Below are positions 8,608 to 18,212 of a stretch of 62,424 bases of DNA, piece by piece (position 1 is the first letter of the stretch; each line of letters starts with the position of its first letter). The notes under the pieces are model-generated. The model saw nothing but the letters and a program-made list of their open reading frames with translations. It had not been told where the DNA came from and searched no databases. The translations under genes and the position numbers were made by a program. Source of the stretch: CAZFAI01 sp964516555 (lineage in GTDB: Bacteria > Patescibacteriota > Microgenomatia > UBA12405); assembly GCA_964516555.1 (NCBI GenBank), contig CAZFAI010000001.1, forward strand, positions 1 through 62,424. Reading direction: 5' to 3'.

Positions 8608-10204
8608 AGGCTCTCCGACCATCAAAATTGTACTACTAGCGCTAATCTTTTTATCTTTAATTACCCGCTTTTACAAGCTTGATTGGGGCGAAGGTCATTT
8701 TTTTCATCCGGATGAACTCAACATGGCCATTTCAGTTACCAAGCTTTCTTCGGATAATTTTGATCCTCAGTTCTACGCTTACGGGCAATTTCCTACCTAC
8801 TCAACCTACTTCTCAATTATGTTTACCCGGCTGTTTACCAAAACACCAATAACCGAGCCCATTAGTCTTGCCCAGGCAGTTATCAGCCTGAGATTTTATT
8901 CGGCCTTCTATTCTCTGGTTTCTGTTTACTTATTCTTCCTTATTGGGAAAATATTATTTTCCAAAAAAATATACGCACTTATATTCGCTTTTTTAGTCGT
9001 ATTTACTCCGGGAATAATACAGTTAGCTCATTTCGGCACCACTGAATCACTTCTTATTTTAGTATTTGCCGGAAATATACTCATCTCTCTTAAACATCTT
9101 GGGAAAAATAATTTCAAGCTACTTTTTCTAGCTTCAGTAATAAGCGGAATCGCCGTCAGTACTAAAATCAGTGCCCTTCTTTTGACTACTCCGGTCTATT
9201 TATCTATTCTTTTATCGAATTTATCAAGAAAGAAAATTAAAAATATTGTATTTTCACTGCTAATCTTTACGATATTCATCGGAGTATTCTATGCCCTATC
9301 TTCACCCTACAACCTCATTAACTTCCAAGACTTTAAGTCTGCTCTAAATTATGAAGTAGCCGTTGCTTCAGGAAACATGAAAGTGTTTTATACTAATCAA
9401 TTTTTAGACTCAACTCCATATCTATTTCAGCTCACAAAAATATTTCCCTATGCTCAAGGTCTTTTTGTTTTTATCCTATCATTTGCGGGTTTGTTCTTTC
9501 TACTCAAAAAGGTAGGGAGGAAGTGGTTACTGGTTCTGGTATCCTCTTTCGTCTTTTTGATTTATACCGGTCAGTTGTATGTCAAATGGAGTCGCTTTAT
9601 GTCACCGATATTCTTCCTATCCCCCCTCTTGACAACTTATCTTTTTTCAAAAATAAAAAACAAGCTAGTGGTCCTTTTCCTTGTCACGCTGTCAATACTT
9701 CCCGGTGTTTATTATTTTAGCTTCTATTTTAGTCAGGATATCCGACTCCAAGCAGACGAATGGTTTGTCAACAATATTCCTCCCAGCAGCAAAATACTTT
9801 CTGAAGCAGGTAATGTCGTCAATTTTCCGTATTCACATCCTTATGATGTAAACAATTTTGATTTCTATAATTTGGACAACAACCCATTGTTGGTTGAATC
9901 TTTAGCAAGAGAGGTCCGAATATCGGATTATATTATCGTTCCCTCAAGACGGATATTTAAAAACCAAAACGGTGAAAAATTCCCCGTCAGTCAAAAGTAT
10001 TATGATTCACTGTTTTCCGGAAGCCTGGGTTTTGTTGAAATTAAAAAATTCCATCAAAATAATTCCTTACTACTAAACTCTGAAAATGCCGAAGAAACCT
10101 GGTCGGTATTTGACAGTCCCACAATAAGAGTATTCAAAAAGTCCGATACTCTGACACTTGAGGAATATCGCAACTTGTTAAACTCCTATGACAATGAAAC
10201 ATAA
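8597..10204 (+). CDS. GT-C family integral membrane glycosyltransferase (copy 1)
   Basis: The 535-residue protein has about 10-12 membrane helices and the N-terminal luminal-loop motif DWGEGHFFHPDE, where the acidic residues match the catalytic DE region of GT39/ArnT-like enzymes. These enzymes transfer sugars from polyprenyl-phosphate donors to protein or lipid acceptors on the outer face of the membrane. The C-terminal 150 residues form a soluble extracytoplasmic domain. The start overlaps the UbiA-like gene by 11 bases, and the next gene is a paralogue with the same motif, so the pair probably arose by tandem duplication. Confidence 0.75.
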   Translation: MFFKGSPTIKIVLLALIFLSLITRFYKLDWGEGHFFHPDELNMAISVTKLSSDNFDPQFYAYGQFPTYSTYFSIMFTRLFTKTPITEPISLAQAVISLRFYSAFYSLVSVYLFFLIGKILFSKKIYALIFAFLVVFTPGIIQLAHFGTTESLLILVFAGNILISLKHLGKNNFKLLFLASVISGIAVSTKISALLLTTPVYLSILLSNLSRKKIKNIVFSLLIFTIFIGVFYALSSPYNLINFQDFKSALNYEVAVASGNMKVFYTNQFLDSTPYLFQLTKIFPYAQGLFVFILSFAGLFFLLKKVGRKWLLVLVSSFVFLIYTGQLYVKWSRFMSPIFFLSPLLTTYLFSKIKNKLVVLFLVTLSILPGVYYFSFYFSQDIRLQADEWFVNNIPPSSKILSEAGNVVNFPYSHPYDVNNFDFYNLDNNPLLVESLAREVRISDYIIVPSRRIFKNQNGEKFPVSQKYYDSLFSGSLGFVEIKKFHQNNSLLLNSENAEETWSVFDSPTIRVFKKSDTLTLEEYRNLLNSYDNET

Positions 10205-11864
10205 AATACTAATCATCTTAGTTTTTATCCTTGCAGCCCTTCTTCGGATTTTTGGTCTTGATTGGGATAACGGACATCATCTGCATCCCGACGAAAGATT
10301 CCTTACCATGGTTACCACCACAATAGAAATTCCTGAAAGTTTTAGCGAATACCTTGACCCTGAATTATCAACCATGAATCCCTACAATAAAGGTTATGAC
10401 TTTTTTGTTTACGGCACCACCCCTTTATATCTAACCAAGATTATTGGTCAATTCGTCAACAAAACTGATTATGGAAATGTCCATTTCGTCGGCAGAATCT
10501 TATCTTCACTCTTCGATTTAACTGTAGTTTTTCTCATTTTCAAGCTAACCTTTAGTCTTTTTAATTTCAAAATTGCCATTCTGGCATCTTTTCTTTATGC
10601 CATTATGGTGTTCCCGATACAACAGTCTCATTTTTATACTGTCGACACCTTTCTAAATGCATTTCTACTATCAAGTTTCGTTAGTCTGGTTCTCTTTATA
10701 AAAAAACCCAAACAACTAATATTTCTTGTGGTCTCTTCAGTATTTTTTGGCATGGCTCTGTCAACAAAAATATCTGCACTTTACTTCGTACCGATTCTTG
10801 GCCTTTTGTTTTTATACTATCTGACCAAACTCAAACCCCGCCATCGTTTTAATCAGTTTTTCTTTTCTGCCTCTCTCTTTTTACTCACAGCTATCTTCAC
10901 CCTAAGATTTCTCCAGCCGTCAATGTTTGCCAACGCTAGCTTGCTAAACTGGCAGATTAACACCAAGTTCATCGACAATATTAAACAGTTGGAATCATTC
11001 AATCAGCCAGGCAGCTGGTTTCCTCCCTCACTCCAATGGGAAAATACATTCTCCGTATGGTTCCCGCTTAAAAATATTGTATTGTGGGGCCTTGGTCTGC
11101 CCATCGGAATAGCCTTTATTTTGTCAGTCTTCTACTCTTTTATTTTTGTAAAACAAAAGGAAAACAATAAACTTCAACGCCTTATACTTGGCACCTCACT
11201 ATTTTGGATTCTCCTTGTAATTACGTATCAGGGAACTCAATTTATCAAAACCATGCGCTACTTTCTACCAATATACCCATTCGTAGCCATAATTTCCTCA
11301 GTTTTTTTGGATAAGTTGTTTTCTAAGTACAAAAGACTACTCTTGCCATTTCTGGCAATCGCCCTAATCTACCCCGCTTCTTTCATGTCCATCTACACCA
11401 AACCGGTAACCCGGCTGGCAGCTTCTAATTGGATTTATAACAATGTCCCTGCCGGTTCGGTTGTGACAAATGAACACTGGGACGATCCTCTGCCCCTAAA
11501 TCTTAATAATAAAAGTTCATCAATCTATTCGGGAGAAATGTTATCTCTTTACGACCAGGACACTCCGGAAAAGTGGTTAACAATTAACAACCAACTTGAA
11601 CGTACCGACTATATAATATTATCCTCGAATCGTCTTTACGGAACTATTCCCAACAATCCGGGTCGCTATCCTGAAGCGTCAAAGTATTATCAAAGACTTT
11701 TCGATGGATCACTGGGTTTCACCAAAGTAGCTGAATTTACTTCCTATCCTTGTTTTCCGCCGACCTCGACACCCTGGTTTTGTTTTAATGATGATAGTGC
11801 CGAAGAAGCCTTTACTGTCTATGACCACCCAAAAGTATTAATCTTTCAAAAGATCAAGATCTAG
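10188..11864 (+). CDS. GT-C family integral membrane glycosyltransferase (copy 2)
   Basis: This is a paralogue of the preceding gene: 558 residues, the same N-terminal helix followed by DWDNGHHLHPDER, multiple membrane helices and a C-terminal soluble domain with a matching region (YYQRLFDGSLGF here, YYDSLFSGSLGF in copy 1). It overlaps copy 1 by 17 bases, so the two are translated together. It is probably a polyprenyl-phosphate-sugar-dependent transferase acting outside the membrane. The start may be the ATG at 10188 or 10194. Its TAG overlaps the TAG of the convergent GT4 gene in the palindrome CTAG (11861-11864). Confidence 0.75.
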   Translation: MTMKHKILIILVFILAALLRIFGLDWDNGHHLHPDERFLTMVTTTIEIPESFSEYLDPELSTMNPYNKGYDFFVYGTTPLYLTKIIGQFVNKTDYGNVHFVGRILSSLFDLTVVFLIFKLTFSLFNFKIAILASFLYAIMVFPIQQSHFYTVDTFLNAFLLSSFVSLVLFIKKPKQLIFLVVSSVFFGMALSTKISALYFVPILGLLFLYYLTKLKPRHRFNQFFFSASLFLLTAIFTLRFLQPSMFANASLLNWQINTKFIDNIKQLESFNQPGSWFPPSLQWENTFSVWFPLKNIVLWGLGLPIGIAFILSVFYSFIFVKQKENNKLQRLILGTSLFWILLVITYQGTQFIKTMRYFLPIYPFVAIISSVFLDKLFSKYKRLLLPFLAIALIYPASFMSIYTKPVTRLAASNWIYNNVPAGSVVTNEHWDDPLPLNLNNKSSSIYSGEMLSLYDQDTPEKWLTINNQLERTDYIILSSNRLYGTIPNNPGRYPEASKYYQRLFDGSLGFTKVAEFTSYPCFPPTSTPWFCFNDDSAEEAFTVYDHPKVLIFQKIKI

Positions 11865-12997
11865 TTGCCTTGCAGAAAAATATTTTCATATCTTTTTATG
11901 GTATTTTGAAAACTAAAAATATTCTCAACTTTCTCTTTTTCCAAAAGATAATCCTTTTTATTTTTTAGCACCTCAATAATTGCTTGCGCCAATCCTTTGG
12001 TGTCACCCACCTCAAACACCTTTCCCATCCCCGTAAGTTCTATCGGTACTCTCACCCCCGGTAAATTACTAGCTACAACCGGACACCCTTGCAGCATAGC
12101 CTCTACTTGTACCAACCCGAAAGATTCCAGTCGGTCATCACTGGGTAGTACCAACACGTCACATAGGTTATAAAAACCGGACATATTCTCCTGCTCAATT
12201 CCTCCCAAAAAAATCAGATACTTTTTGTATTTTTTTATCAAGTAATTAATATCTGAAAAATAACTTTCGCCAATCACTTCCTTATAAGGTCCGGCCAATA
12301 CAATTTTGAAATTAGGAATTTTCTTTTTAATCTGAGGAATTGCTTTCAGTAAATAAGGAATACCCTTTTGTTTAGCAATTCGTCCGGCAAAACCTATCAC
12401 CAAAAAGCTCCCACCGATCTGTTTTTTCCAAACCGTTGACAAGTCCTTATTTATTGGGTTGCTGGTAATTGGCGGCAGGATGTATTCCAGTTTACCTCTG
12501 AATTTTTGTAAATATTTGGAGTGGTCAGCGTAGTCCTTAGTATAGGGTAGTAATTTATCAGCAAGAATTCCTGCAATAAATTGCCCGGCACTCACACTCC
12601 CCTCAGATATTCTATTTAGCAACCCCTTCCATCCCGAAAGATCTGTATGATGAGTTAAAAATACCCCTTTACCAAACAATTTAGCTATTATTGCAAACAC
12701 AAAAGACTCAAACTGTGGTAGATGGCAATTAACTGCCTTCACCCCGCTGATTTCTCTTAATATATCAATTGGCAGTAACGGCATAATCACTCCCTTGCCA
12801 ATTTTGAGAAAAACCGGACTACGGACCACCTTGACCCCATTTAAATATTCAACCCTTGGCAAGTTATCTAAGTGTCTGGAGCAGATTACCGTAACTTTAT
12901 GTCCTTTCAAAACCAAACCCTCTGCCAATCTTTTCGCGTAAATTGTCACCCCGCTAATGTTTGGATGATAGTAGGTAATTCCCATCAAGATCTTCAT
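11861..12997 (-). CDS. GT4-family glycosyltransferase
   Basis: The 378-residue protein (from the ATG at 12997) is a GT-B fold transferase. The N-terminal half has the GT4 start ITYYHPNISGVTIYAKRLAEGL and CSRHLDNLP, and the C-terminal half has FAGRIAKQKGIPYLLKA and the donor-binding PSDDRLESFGLVQVEAMLQGCPVVAS with the conserved ExFGxxxxEA pattern. It probably transfers a sugar from a nucleotide donor to a lipid carrier or glycan in the cytoplasm. The 12997 start gives a 4-base ATGA overlap with the upstream HAD gene; a longer in-frame start at 13042 would lie inside that gene. Confidence 0.88.
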   Translation of the reverse strand: MKILMGITYYHPNISGVTIYAKRLAEGLVLKGHKVTVICSRHLDNLPRVEYLNGVKVVRSPVFLKIGKGVIMPLLPIDILREISGVKAVNCHLPQFESFVFAIIAKLFGKGVFLTHHTDLSGWKGLLNRISEGSVSAGQFIAGILADKLLPYTKDYADHSKYLQKFRGKLEYILPPITSNPINKDLSTVWKKQIGGSFLVIGFAGRIAKQKGIPYLLKAIPQIKKKIPNFKIVLAGPYKEVIGESYFSDINYLIKKYKKYLIFLGGIEQENMSGFYNLCDVLVLPSDDRLESFGLVQVEAMLQGCPVVASNLPGVRVPIELTGMGKVFEVGDTKGLAQAIIEVLKNKKDYLLEKEKVENIFSFQNTIKRYENIFLQGN

Positions 12998-13536
12998 ATT
13001 TTCATATCCTCGAGCTGTTTTATCCAGGTTGCTTTTTGGCAATCCGCTTGTTGCGGGGAGTAGCAGTAGATTTTCAGCGTAGTTTTCTCCTGTAAATAGT
13101 CAGAAATCAGAGGGTCATCATCAACATAAACTTGCGCTTTTATCTTTTGTAGGGTTTTTTGCTTAAATAGGTGTGGCTGTGCATTGCCCGTGTTGATAAT
13201 CACCTTTTTAAAAATCTGACTTAAGCCGTTTTTTTTCAACCACAACCTGCTCTCGTTGATCAAAAAATGATATCTACCACTAACCAAATATATTTCATAA
13301 TTACTAGACTTTGCTAGCTCTCTCAAAAACTCAACATTATTTTTTATTGCCGGCCTCAAGAAGTATAGGTGCGACACCTTCCTTATCAGTTGGTTGAATC
13401 TTCTTTTGGGATACCTAAACTTCAGCTCTTTTTTGCAGTGGCCTTTAAACAATAATTCAATCAAATTTTTCGGCACAAAAAATGGCTTATCTGCCAATAC
13501 TCCGTCAAAGTCAAAAGCAATTATTCTTTTCTTCAT
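12994..13536 (-). CDS. HAD-superfamily hydrolase
   Basis: The protein of about 180 residues shows HAD motif I (AFDFDGVLAD), a motif II region (IYLVSGR), a Lys region (KKVIINTG) and motif IV (VYVDDDPLI). It is probably a small phosphatase. It is co-transcribed with the GT4 gene through an ATGA overlap, so it may act on a sugar phosphate or lipid phosphate in the same pathway. An in-frame ATG at 13548 overlaps a TATAAT box on the minus strand, which makes the ATG at 13536 the more likely start. The cap domain is small and the substrate cannot be told from sequence. Confidence 0.7.
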   Translation of the reverse strand: MKKRIIAFDFDGVLADKPFFVPKNLIELLFKGHCKKELKFRYPKRRFNQLIRKVSHLYFLRPAIKNNVEFLRELAKSSNYEIYLVSGRYHFLINESRLWLKKNGLSQIFKKVIINTGNAQPHLFKQKTLQKIKAQVYVDDDPLISDYLQEKTTLKIYCYSPQQADCQKATWIKQLEDMKI

Positions 13537-13587
13537 TACTTCAAACATTATAACAGTAATCAGGCGGTCCTTTAGATATAATTAATC
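13537..13587. promoter_or_regulatory. Divergent promoter region between HAD/GT4 and PAP2 genes
   Basis: On the plus strand, TATAAT at 13577-13582 ends 5 bases before the PAP2 ATG. On the minus strand another TATAAT overlaps the first possible HAD start at 13548 and ends about 10 bases before the ATG at 13536. No good -35 is visible for either. Confidence 0.5.
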
Positions 13588-14181
13588 ATGTTTTTTCGTT
13601 TCAAAAAATTTAACAAATTGTTCTTTTGGCAGCCCCCCTTTGACATGCTGTCGGTCCTCCTGGCTTCACCGGGTGGAAGATTTCTCTATCTTCTTCTTGA
13701 TTATTTTATTTGGCCTTTTTTGGCTTATATTTCTTTTCTTTTGGTGACATTCGACCCTGGCACTTTTTGGTTGATTCTTTTAGCTATGGCACTAAGTGTC
13801 TCGATTGAATATGTTCTCAAGTCAATTCTTCCCTGGAAAAGGCCTATATCCAAGACAGCCAACATTCTTCCTTTTGGTCTGGAGCAGCGATGGGCTCTTC
13901 GGGGTAGCTTTCCTTCAGGCCATACCGCCAAGACCTTTGTATCTTTCCTACTTATCGTTCAATATGGAGTTTTTTCACCGCTTGTTTTTTTATTAATCAA
14001 TATTCCCCTGATTATTTCAAGAATTTTTTTGGGTTTTCATTATCCAATCGATATTATCGGAGGTTTGGCATCAGGTTGGTTGACATGGCTCATTGTTCGC
14101 CAGGTTACAATCCCCGAACAGATAGTTGCTCCGATTCGTGATATATTAAATTTAATTTTGAACTATGTTTTCCGATCTTAA
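13588..14181 (+). CDS. PAP2-family membrane phosphatase
   Basis: The 197-residue membrane protein carries the three PAP2 motifs: K78 to R85-P86 (KSILPWKRP), PSGH at 109-112 and SR(144-145) with H151 and D155 (SRIFLGFHYPID). Such enzymes remove phosphate from lipid phosphates or pyrophosphates outside the membrane, for example undecaprenyl pyrophosphate. In actinobacteria a PAP2 protein next to the UbiA-type phosphoribosyltransferase is proposed to make decaprenylphosphoryl-ribose. The same pairing within 5 kb here suggests that role as an alternative to carrier recycling. It overlaps the next gene by 17 bases. Confidence 0.85.
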   Translation: MFFRFKKFNKLFFWQPPFDMLSVLLASPGGRFLYLLLDYFIWPFLAYISFLLVTFDPGTFWLILLAMALSVSIEYVLKSILPWKRPISKTANILPFGLEQRWALRGSFPSGHTAKTFVSFLLIVQYGVFSPLVFLLINIPLIISRIFLGFHYPIDIIGGLASGWLTWLIVRQVTIPEQIVAPIRDILNLILNYVFRS

Positions 14182-16255
14182 ATTTATAATATTCTGGTGG
14201 TTGACGATTCTACTGGTATCGCTGGTATTTTTGCCTCTTAACTTATCAATATTCAAAAAATTTTGGGACAAAGGCTATATTTTTGCCAAAATTCTGTCGC
14301 TAATCCTGCTAACATATTCGGTTTTTGTCCTCGGAGTTCTTCGGATATTACCTTTTACCAACCTTTCAATAATATTTATTTTACTGATAACTCTGCTCAC
14401 AACTGTTTTAGTTTTTTCCAAAAGAAATCGGTTAAAGGCACTATTCTCAACCCTCAGGCAGCATTGGAAAATTTTCCTTTTTGAAGAGGTTTTGTTCGTC
14501 ACCATTCTTGCCACTTGGTCATATGTCAGGGGATTTGCTCCCGATATTGAAGGTTTAGAAAAATTTATGGATTGGGGATTTATTAACACCATGCTCCGGT
14601 CCTCGTTTATGCCTCCTGCCGATATGTGGTACGCCAATGAACCGATAAATTATTATTATTTCGGTCATCTGATATTTGCCCTGATTACCAAATTATCAAA
14701 TATTAATAGCGCCATAACCTACAATTTATCAATTGCTACCGTTGCGGCACTTACCTTTATTAGCTCATTTTCTATTGTCTCCAATCTTGCATTTAATTAT
14801 TTCCACAAAAATATATCAACCAAAAAGTTGTTGATTGTCGGATTGTTGTCTTCTCTTTTGATTACCTTTGGTGGCAATCTCCATGCCGTTTACAAAATCG
14901 GAAAAATAAACATAGAAAGAAATCAGGGGAAGTTGATATTGACCCAGTCTGCCATAAGCGAAGCCGCTAAATCATATTGGTATCCCGACGCTACCAGGTT
15001 TATTGGCTTCGATCCTGTAACTGACGACAAAACGATTCACGAGTTCCCTATTTATAGCTTTGTTGTTTCCGATTTACATGGACACATGAATGGCATACCC
15101 GTTGTCCTATTTTTCCTTGCTTTTTTGTTTTCGATCTCATTGTCAGTAAAGTCATTTTCCTCATGGAAGCTCATTATCCCGTCTGCTTTTTTGTTATCCA
15201 TCGCTTATATGACCAACGCCTGGGACATTGCCATCTACGGCTTGTTTTTTGGCCTTTTTGTTTTTCTCAACAAACTACGTCACTACAACTTTACCGACTC
15301 TATTGCTAAGACGTTTTTTAACGGATTTTTGGTAATTATATTCTGGTATCTCTTCACCTTGCCGTTTTCACTAAATTTTACCCCTATGATGGAAGGGTTG
15401 AGGGTCGCAGATTCCCGATCTCCCCTCTACCAATTATTTATTCTTTACGGTGGGTTTTGGTTGATGACTCTGCCATTTCTGATCGTTTTTATAAAGAACA
15501 AATTCAGTCTAAGCAAGATGAAAGAATCTGACATTTTCGTCTTTTGTCTTATCTTCCTGGCAACAATCCTGATTATTCTTCCGGAAATCGGTTATATAAA
15601 AGACATTTATATCCACGAACATCGTCGCGCAAACACCATGTTTAAATTGGTATATCAAGCTTTCATTCTGTATTCTCTTGCTTCAGGATATATTTTGTTC
15701 CGTCTAAAGACAGTTTTGGGGAAGATCCCTTTTGCCCTCTATGGTTTAGTTTTTGCTACCGTTTTTGTATCACATTTAATTTATCCATACTTTGCAATCA
15801 AATCCTATTACGGCAGCCTTGACCAATACAAGGGTTTGTGGGGGTTAAGTTTTCTGGAAAAATCTTATCCTGATAATTTTGCCGCCATAAAATGGCTTCA
15901 GGAAAACGTTGACGGCCAGCCGAATATCGTAGAAGCCGCTGGAGATAGCTACACCACCTTCAATCAGGTCTCAACCGCAACCGGATTGCCGACTATTCAG
16001 GGTTGGTTGGTCCACGAGTGGCTATGGCGTGGAGGTTTTGACGGACCGGGAGCCCGTGCGGATGAAGTTAGGACAATTTATGAATCTTCCGATCCCGAAA
16101 AAATAAAACCCTTGCTTATGAAGTATTCAATAAAATATCTATTTGTTGGGGACAAAGAATTTGAGAAATACCCCGATATTAACGAAAAAATATATCTGGA
16201 CTTAGGTGCCAAGGTTGTCTTCGAGTCAGGTAAAACTAAGATCTACGAGTTTTGA
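14165..16255 (+). CDS. DUF2298 (YYY-type) polytopic membrane protein, probable GT-C-like glycosyltransferase
   Basis: The 696-residue protein has more than 12 membrane helices. It shows the DUF2298 signature region: FAPDIEGLEKFMDWGF, then MPPADMWYANEPINYYYFGHL with the YYY run, and later GFDPVTDDKTIHEFPIYSF and SDLHGHMNG. The family occurs in archaea, Chloroflexi and CPR bacteria and is thought to be a membrane glycosyltransferase, but biochemical function is not established. A soluble tail (about 570-696) follows the helices. It overlaps PAP2 by 17 bases, so it belongs to the same envelope-glycan operon. Confidence 0.8.
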   Translation: MFSDLKFIIFWWLTILLVSLVFLPLNLSIFKKFWDKGYIFAKILSLILLTYSVFVLGVLRILPFTNLSIIFILLITLLTTVLVFSKRNRLKALFSTLRQHWKIFLFEEVLFVTILATWSYVRGFAPDIEGLEKFMDWGFINTMLRSSFMPPADMWYANEPINYYYFGHLIFALITKLSNINSAITYNLSIATVAALTFISSFSIVSNLAFNYFHKNISTKKLLIVGLLSSLLITFGGNLHAVYKIGKINIERNQGKLILTQSAISEAAKSYWYPDATRFIGFDPVTDDKTIHEFPIYSFVVSDLHGHMNGIPVVLFFLAFLFSISLSVKSFSSWKLIIPSAFLLSIAYMTNAWDIAIYGLFFGLFVFLNKLRHYNFTDSIAKTFFNGFLVIIFWYLFTLPFSLNFTPMMEGLRVADSRSPLYQLFILYGGFWLMTLPFLIVFIKNKFSLSKMKESDIFVFCLIFLATILIILPEIGYIKDIYIHEHRRANTMFKLVYQAFILYSLASGYILFRLKTVLGKIPFALYGLVFATVFVSHLIYPYFAIKSYYGSLDQYKGLWGLSFLEKSYPDNFAAIKWLQENVDGQPNIVEAAGDSYTTFNQVSTATGLPTIQGWLVHEWLWRGGFDGPGARADEVRTIYESSDPEKIKPLLMKYSIKYLFVGDKEFEKYPDINEKIYLDLGAKVVFESGKTKIYEF

Positions 16256-16301
16256 TCCACTTCTTTTCAAGCCCTCGCTTTTTGCGTATATTAGAGTACT
16301 C

Positions 16302-18203
16302 ATGCATGACATTCTTGACGGTCTAAATAATGAACAAAAGCAGGCTGTTACCCATCATGGTTCACCCCTGCTTTTACTGGCTGGAGCAGGTTCGGGAAAA
16401 ACCCGGGTCCTTACCCACCGCGCCGCATTTTTCATCAAAGAAAAGATCGCCAAGCCCGAGGAAGTTCTTTTATTAACTTTCACCAACAAAGCAGCCGGAG
16501 AGATGAAAGAAAGAATGACCGGATTAATCGGGCAGCCTTCCCGCCAACAGCAGGGAAGTGCATCCGGACCTTTTGCCGGCACCTTTCATTCGTTTTGCTG
16601 CCGGATTCTTCGTCCTGACGGACACCATATCGGCATCCCTGAAAACTTTGTAATTTATGATGGTAATGATCAGGAAAGCTTAATTAAGTCAATTCTCAAT
16701 GATATGGACTTAAGTAGTAAAGAATTTAAGCCCAATAGCGTCATGGGCTACATTGAAAGCGCCAAAAATAATCTTATGTCTCCATCCGACATGGTCGCCC
16801 AGTCACATGGGTTTTGGCAATCCTACGCTGCCAAAATTTATGGACAATATCAGTCCCGAATGAATGAATACCACGCCCTTGACTTCAATGATCTTTTATA
16901 CAAAACTGTCGAGTTATTTATAAACCAACCCGGTGTTCTGGAAAAATATCAAGAGAAATATAAATTTATCCTGATTGATGAGTATCAGGACACCAACACC
17001 ATCCAATATAACCTTACCAAGCTGATATCCCGTAAATTCAAGCAAATTACAGCAGTGGGCGACGCATCTCAAGCTATCTACGGCTGGCGCGGTGCCGATT
17101 ACCGCAACCTGGTCAGCTTTACAACTGATTTCCCCGATGCCAAAGTAATCAATTTGGAACAAAACTACCGGTCCACTCAAATTATTCTTGACGCTGCCAA
17201 CTCGGTCATCTCCAAAAATAATTCTCATCCCATTCTAAAACTCTTTACCAACAAAAAGTCAAACGACCTAATCAAACTGTATGAGGCCGAGTCCGAAATA
17301 AACGAGGCTGAGTATGTAGCTTCCAAAATTGACTTTATCAACAAAAATCTTCATATTCCCTACCGATCAATAGCCGTTCTTTATCGGATGAACGCCCAGT
17401 CCCGTGTTTTGGAAGAAGCGTTCTTAAAACGCTCGATTCCCTACGTTTTGATCGGTGGCACCCGCTTCTATGAGAGAGCTGAAATAAAGGACATTTTAGC
17501 TATGCTCCGTTATGCCAATGATCCCGCTGATAAAATTTCTCTTGAACGTGTACAAAAAGCGCTTGGTAAACGCCGTCTTGCTGTTTTTTCCCAACAACTA
17601 GACAGTCTGAACGTAAAACAACTCGACTCTCTTCAAATTCTGGAATCTCTGGTGGTAAATTCCGGTTATCTTGATAAATTTAATCCCAAGGAAGAAGATG
17701 ATCAGCGCAAAATTGAAAACATCAAGGAGCTAAAATCAGTAGCTACCAACTTTCCCAAATTGAATGATTTTTTGGAAAACATCGCTCTTGTTCAACAGGA
17801 ATATTCTCTGCAGGAAAAAAACAAAAAGAAGGAAAATCGCGATGGTGTCAGACTAATGACCCTCCACTCGTCAAAAGGTTTAGAGTTTGAAGTAGTTTTC
17901 CTGGTTGGCTTTGAAGAGGGTATCTTGCCCCATTCACAAAGTATGATTGAAGAGTCCGAAATTGAAGAAGAACGCCGACTGTCCTATGTCGGCATCACCC
18001 GCGCTAAAGATTATCTTTTTATTACCTATGCTTCCAGAAGATTATATTTTGGCAAAAGTAGCCTCAACGAACCCAGCCGTTTTTTAGTTGATATCCCAGA
18101 AAACCTGGTTGAATTTGACGAACCCAGAGAAGTTGTCCGTAATTACAGGTCCTCTCAACGCCAAGACGGTGACGAATTTATCTATGATCCTGATATATAC
18201 TAG
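16302..18203 (+). CDS. UvrD/PcrA-type ATP-dependent DNA helicase
   Basis: This is a superfamily 1A 3'-5' DNA helicase for repair and replication restart. From the ATG at 16302 (633 residues) the first conserved motif follows at once (LNNEQKQAV, the Q motif), then Walker A GAGSGKT at 28-34, the motif II region IDEYQDTN, motif III GDASQAIYGWRGAD, motif V region LHSSKGLEFEVVF and motif VI GITRAKDYLF. It is slightly shorter than PcrA (about 720), with a reduced C-terminal tail. A longer frame back to 16206 would lie inside the DUF2298 gene and is not used. TATATT ends 9 bases before the chosen start. Confidence 0.93.
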   Translation: MHDILDGLNNEQKQAVTHHGSPLLLLAGAGSGKTRVLTHRAAFFIKEKIAKPEEVLLLTFTNKAAGEMKERMTGLIGQPSRQQQGSASGPFAGTFHSFCCRILRPDGHHIGIPENFVIYDGNDQESLIKSILNDMDLSSKEFKPNSVMGYIESAKNNLMSPSDMVAQSHGFWQSYAAKIYGQYQSRMNEYHALDFNDLLYKTVELFINQPGVLEKYQEKYKFILIDEYQDTNTIQYNLTKLISRKFKQITAVGDASQAIYGWRGADYRNLVSFTTDFPDAKVINLEQNYRSTQIILDAANSVISKNNSHPILKLFTNKKSNDLIKLYEAESEINEAEYVASKIDFINKNLHIPYRSIAVLYRMNAQSRVLEEAFLKRSIPYVLIGGTRFYERAEIKDILAMLRYANDPADKISLERVQKALGKRRLAVFSQQLDSLNVKQLDSLQILESLVVNSGYLDKFNPKEEDDQRKIENIKELKSVATNFPKLNDFLENIALVQQEYSLQEKNKKKENRDGVRLMTLHSSKGLEFEVVFLVGFEEGILPHSQSMIEESEIEEERRLSYVGITRAKDYLFITYASRRLYFGKSSLNEPSRFLVDIPENLVEFDEPREVVRNYRSSQRQDGDEFIYDPDIY

Positions 18204-18212
18204 GATAGAAAT

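Noticed and set aside
16206..16301. A longer N terminus for the helicase beginning at 16206
   Set aside because: The extra 32 residues lie inside the end of the DUF2298 gene and match nothing in the family, while the ATG at 16302 directly precedes the Q motif.
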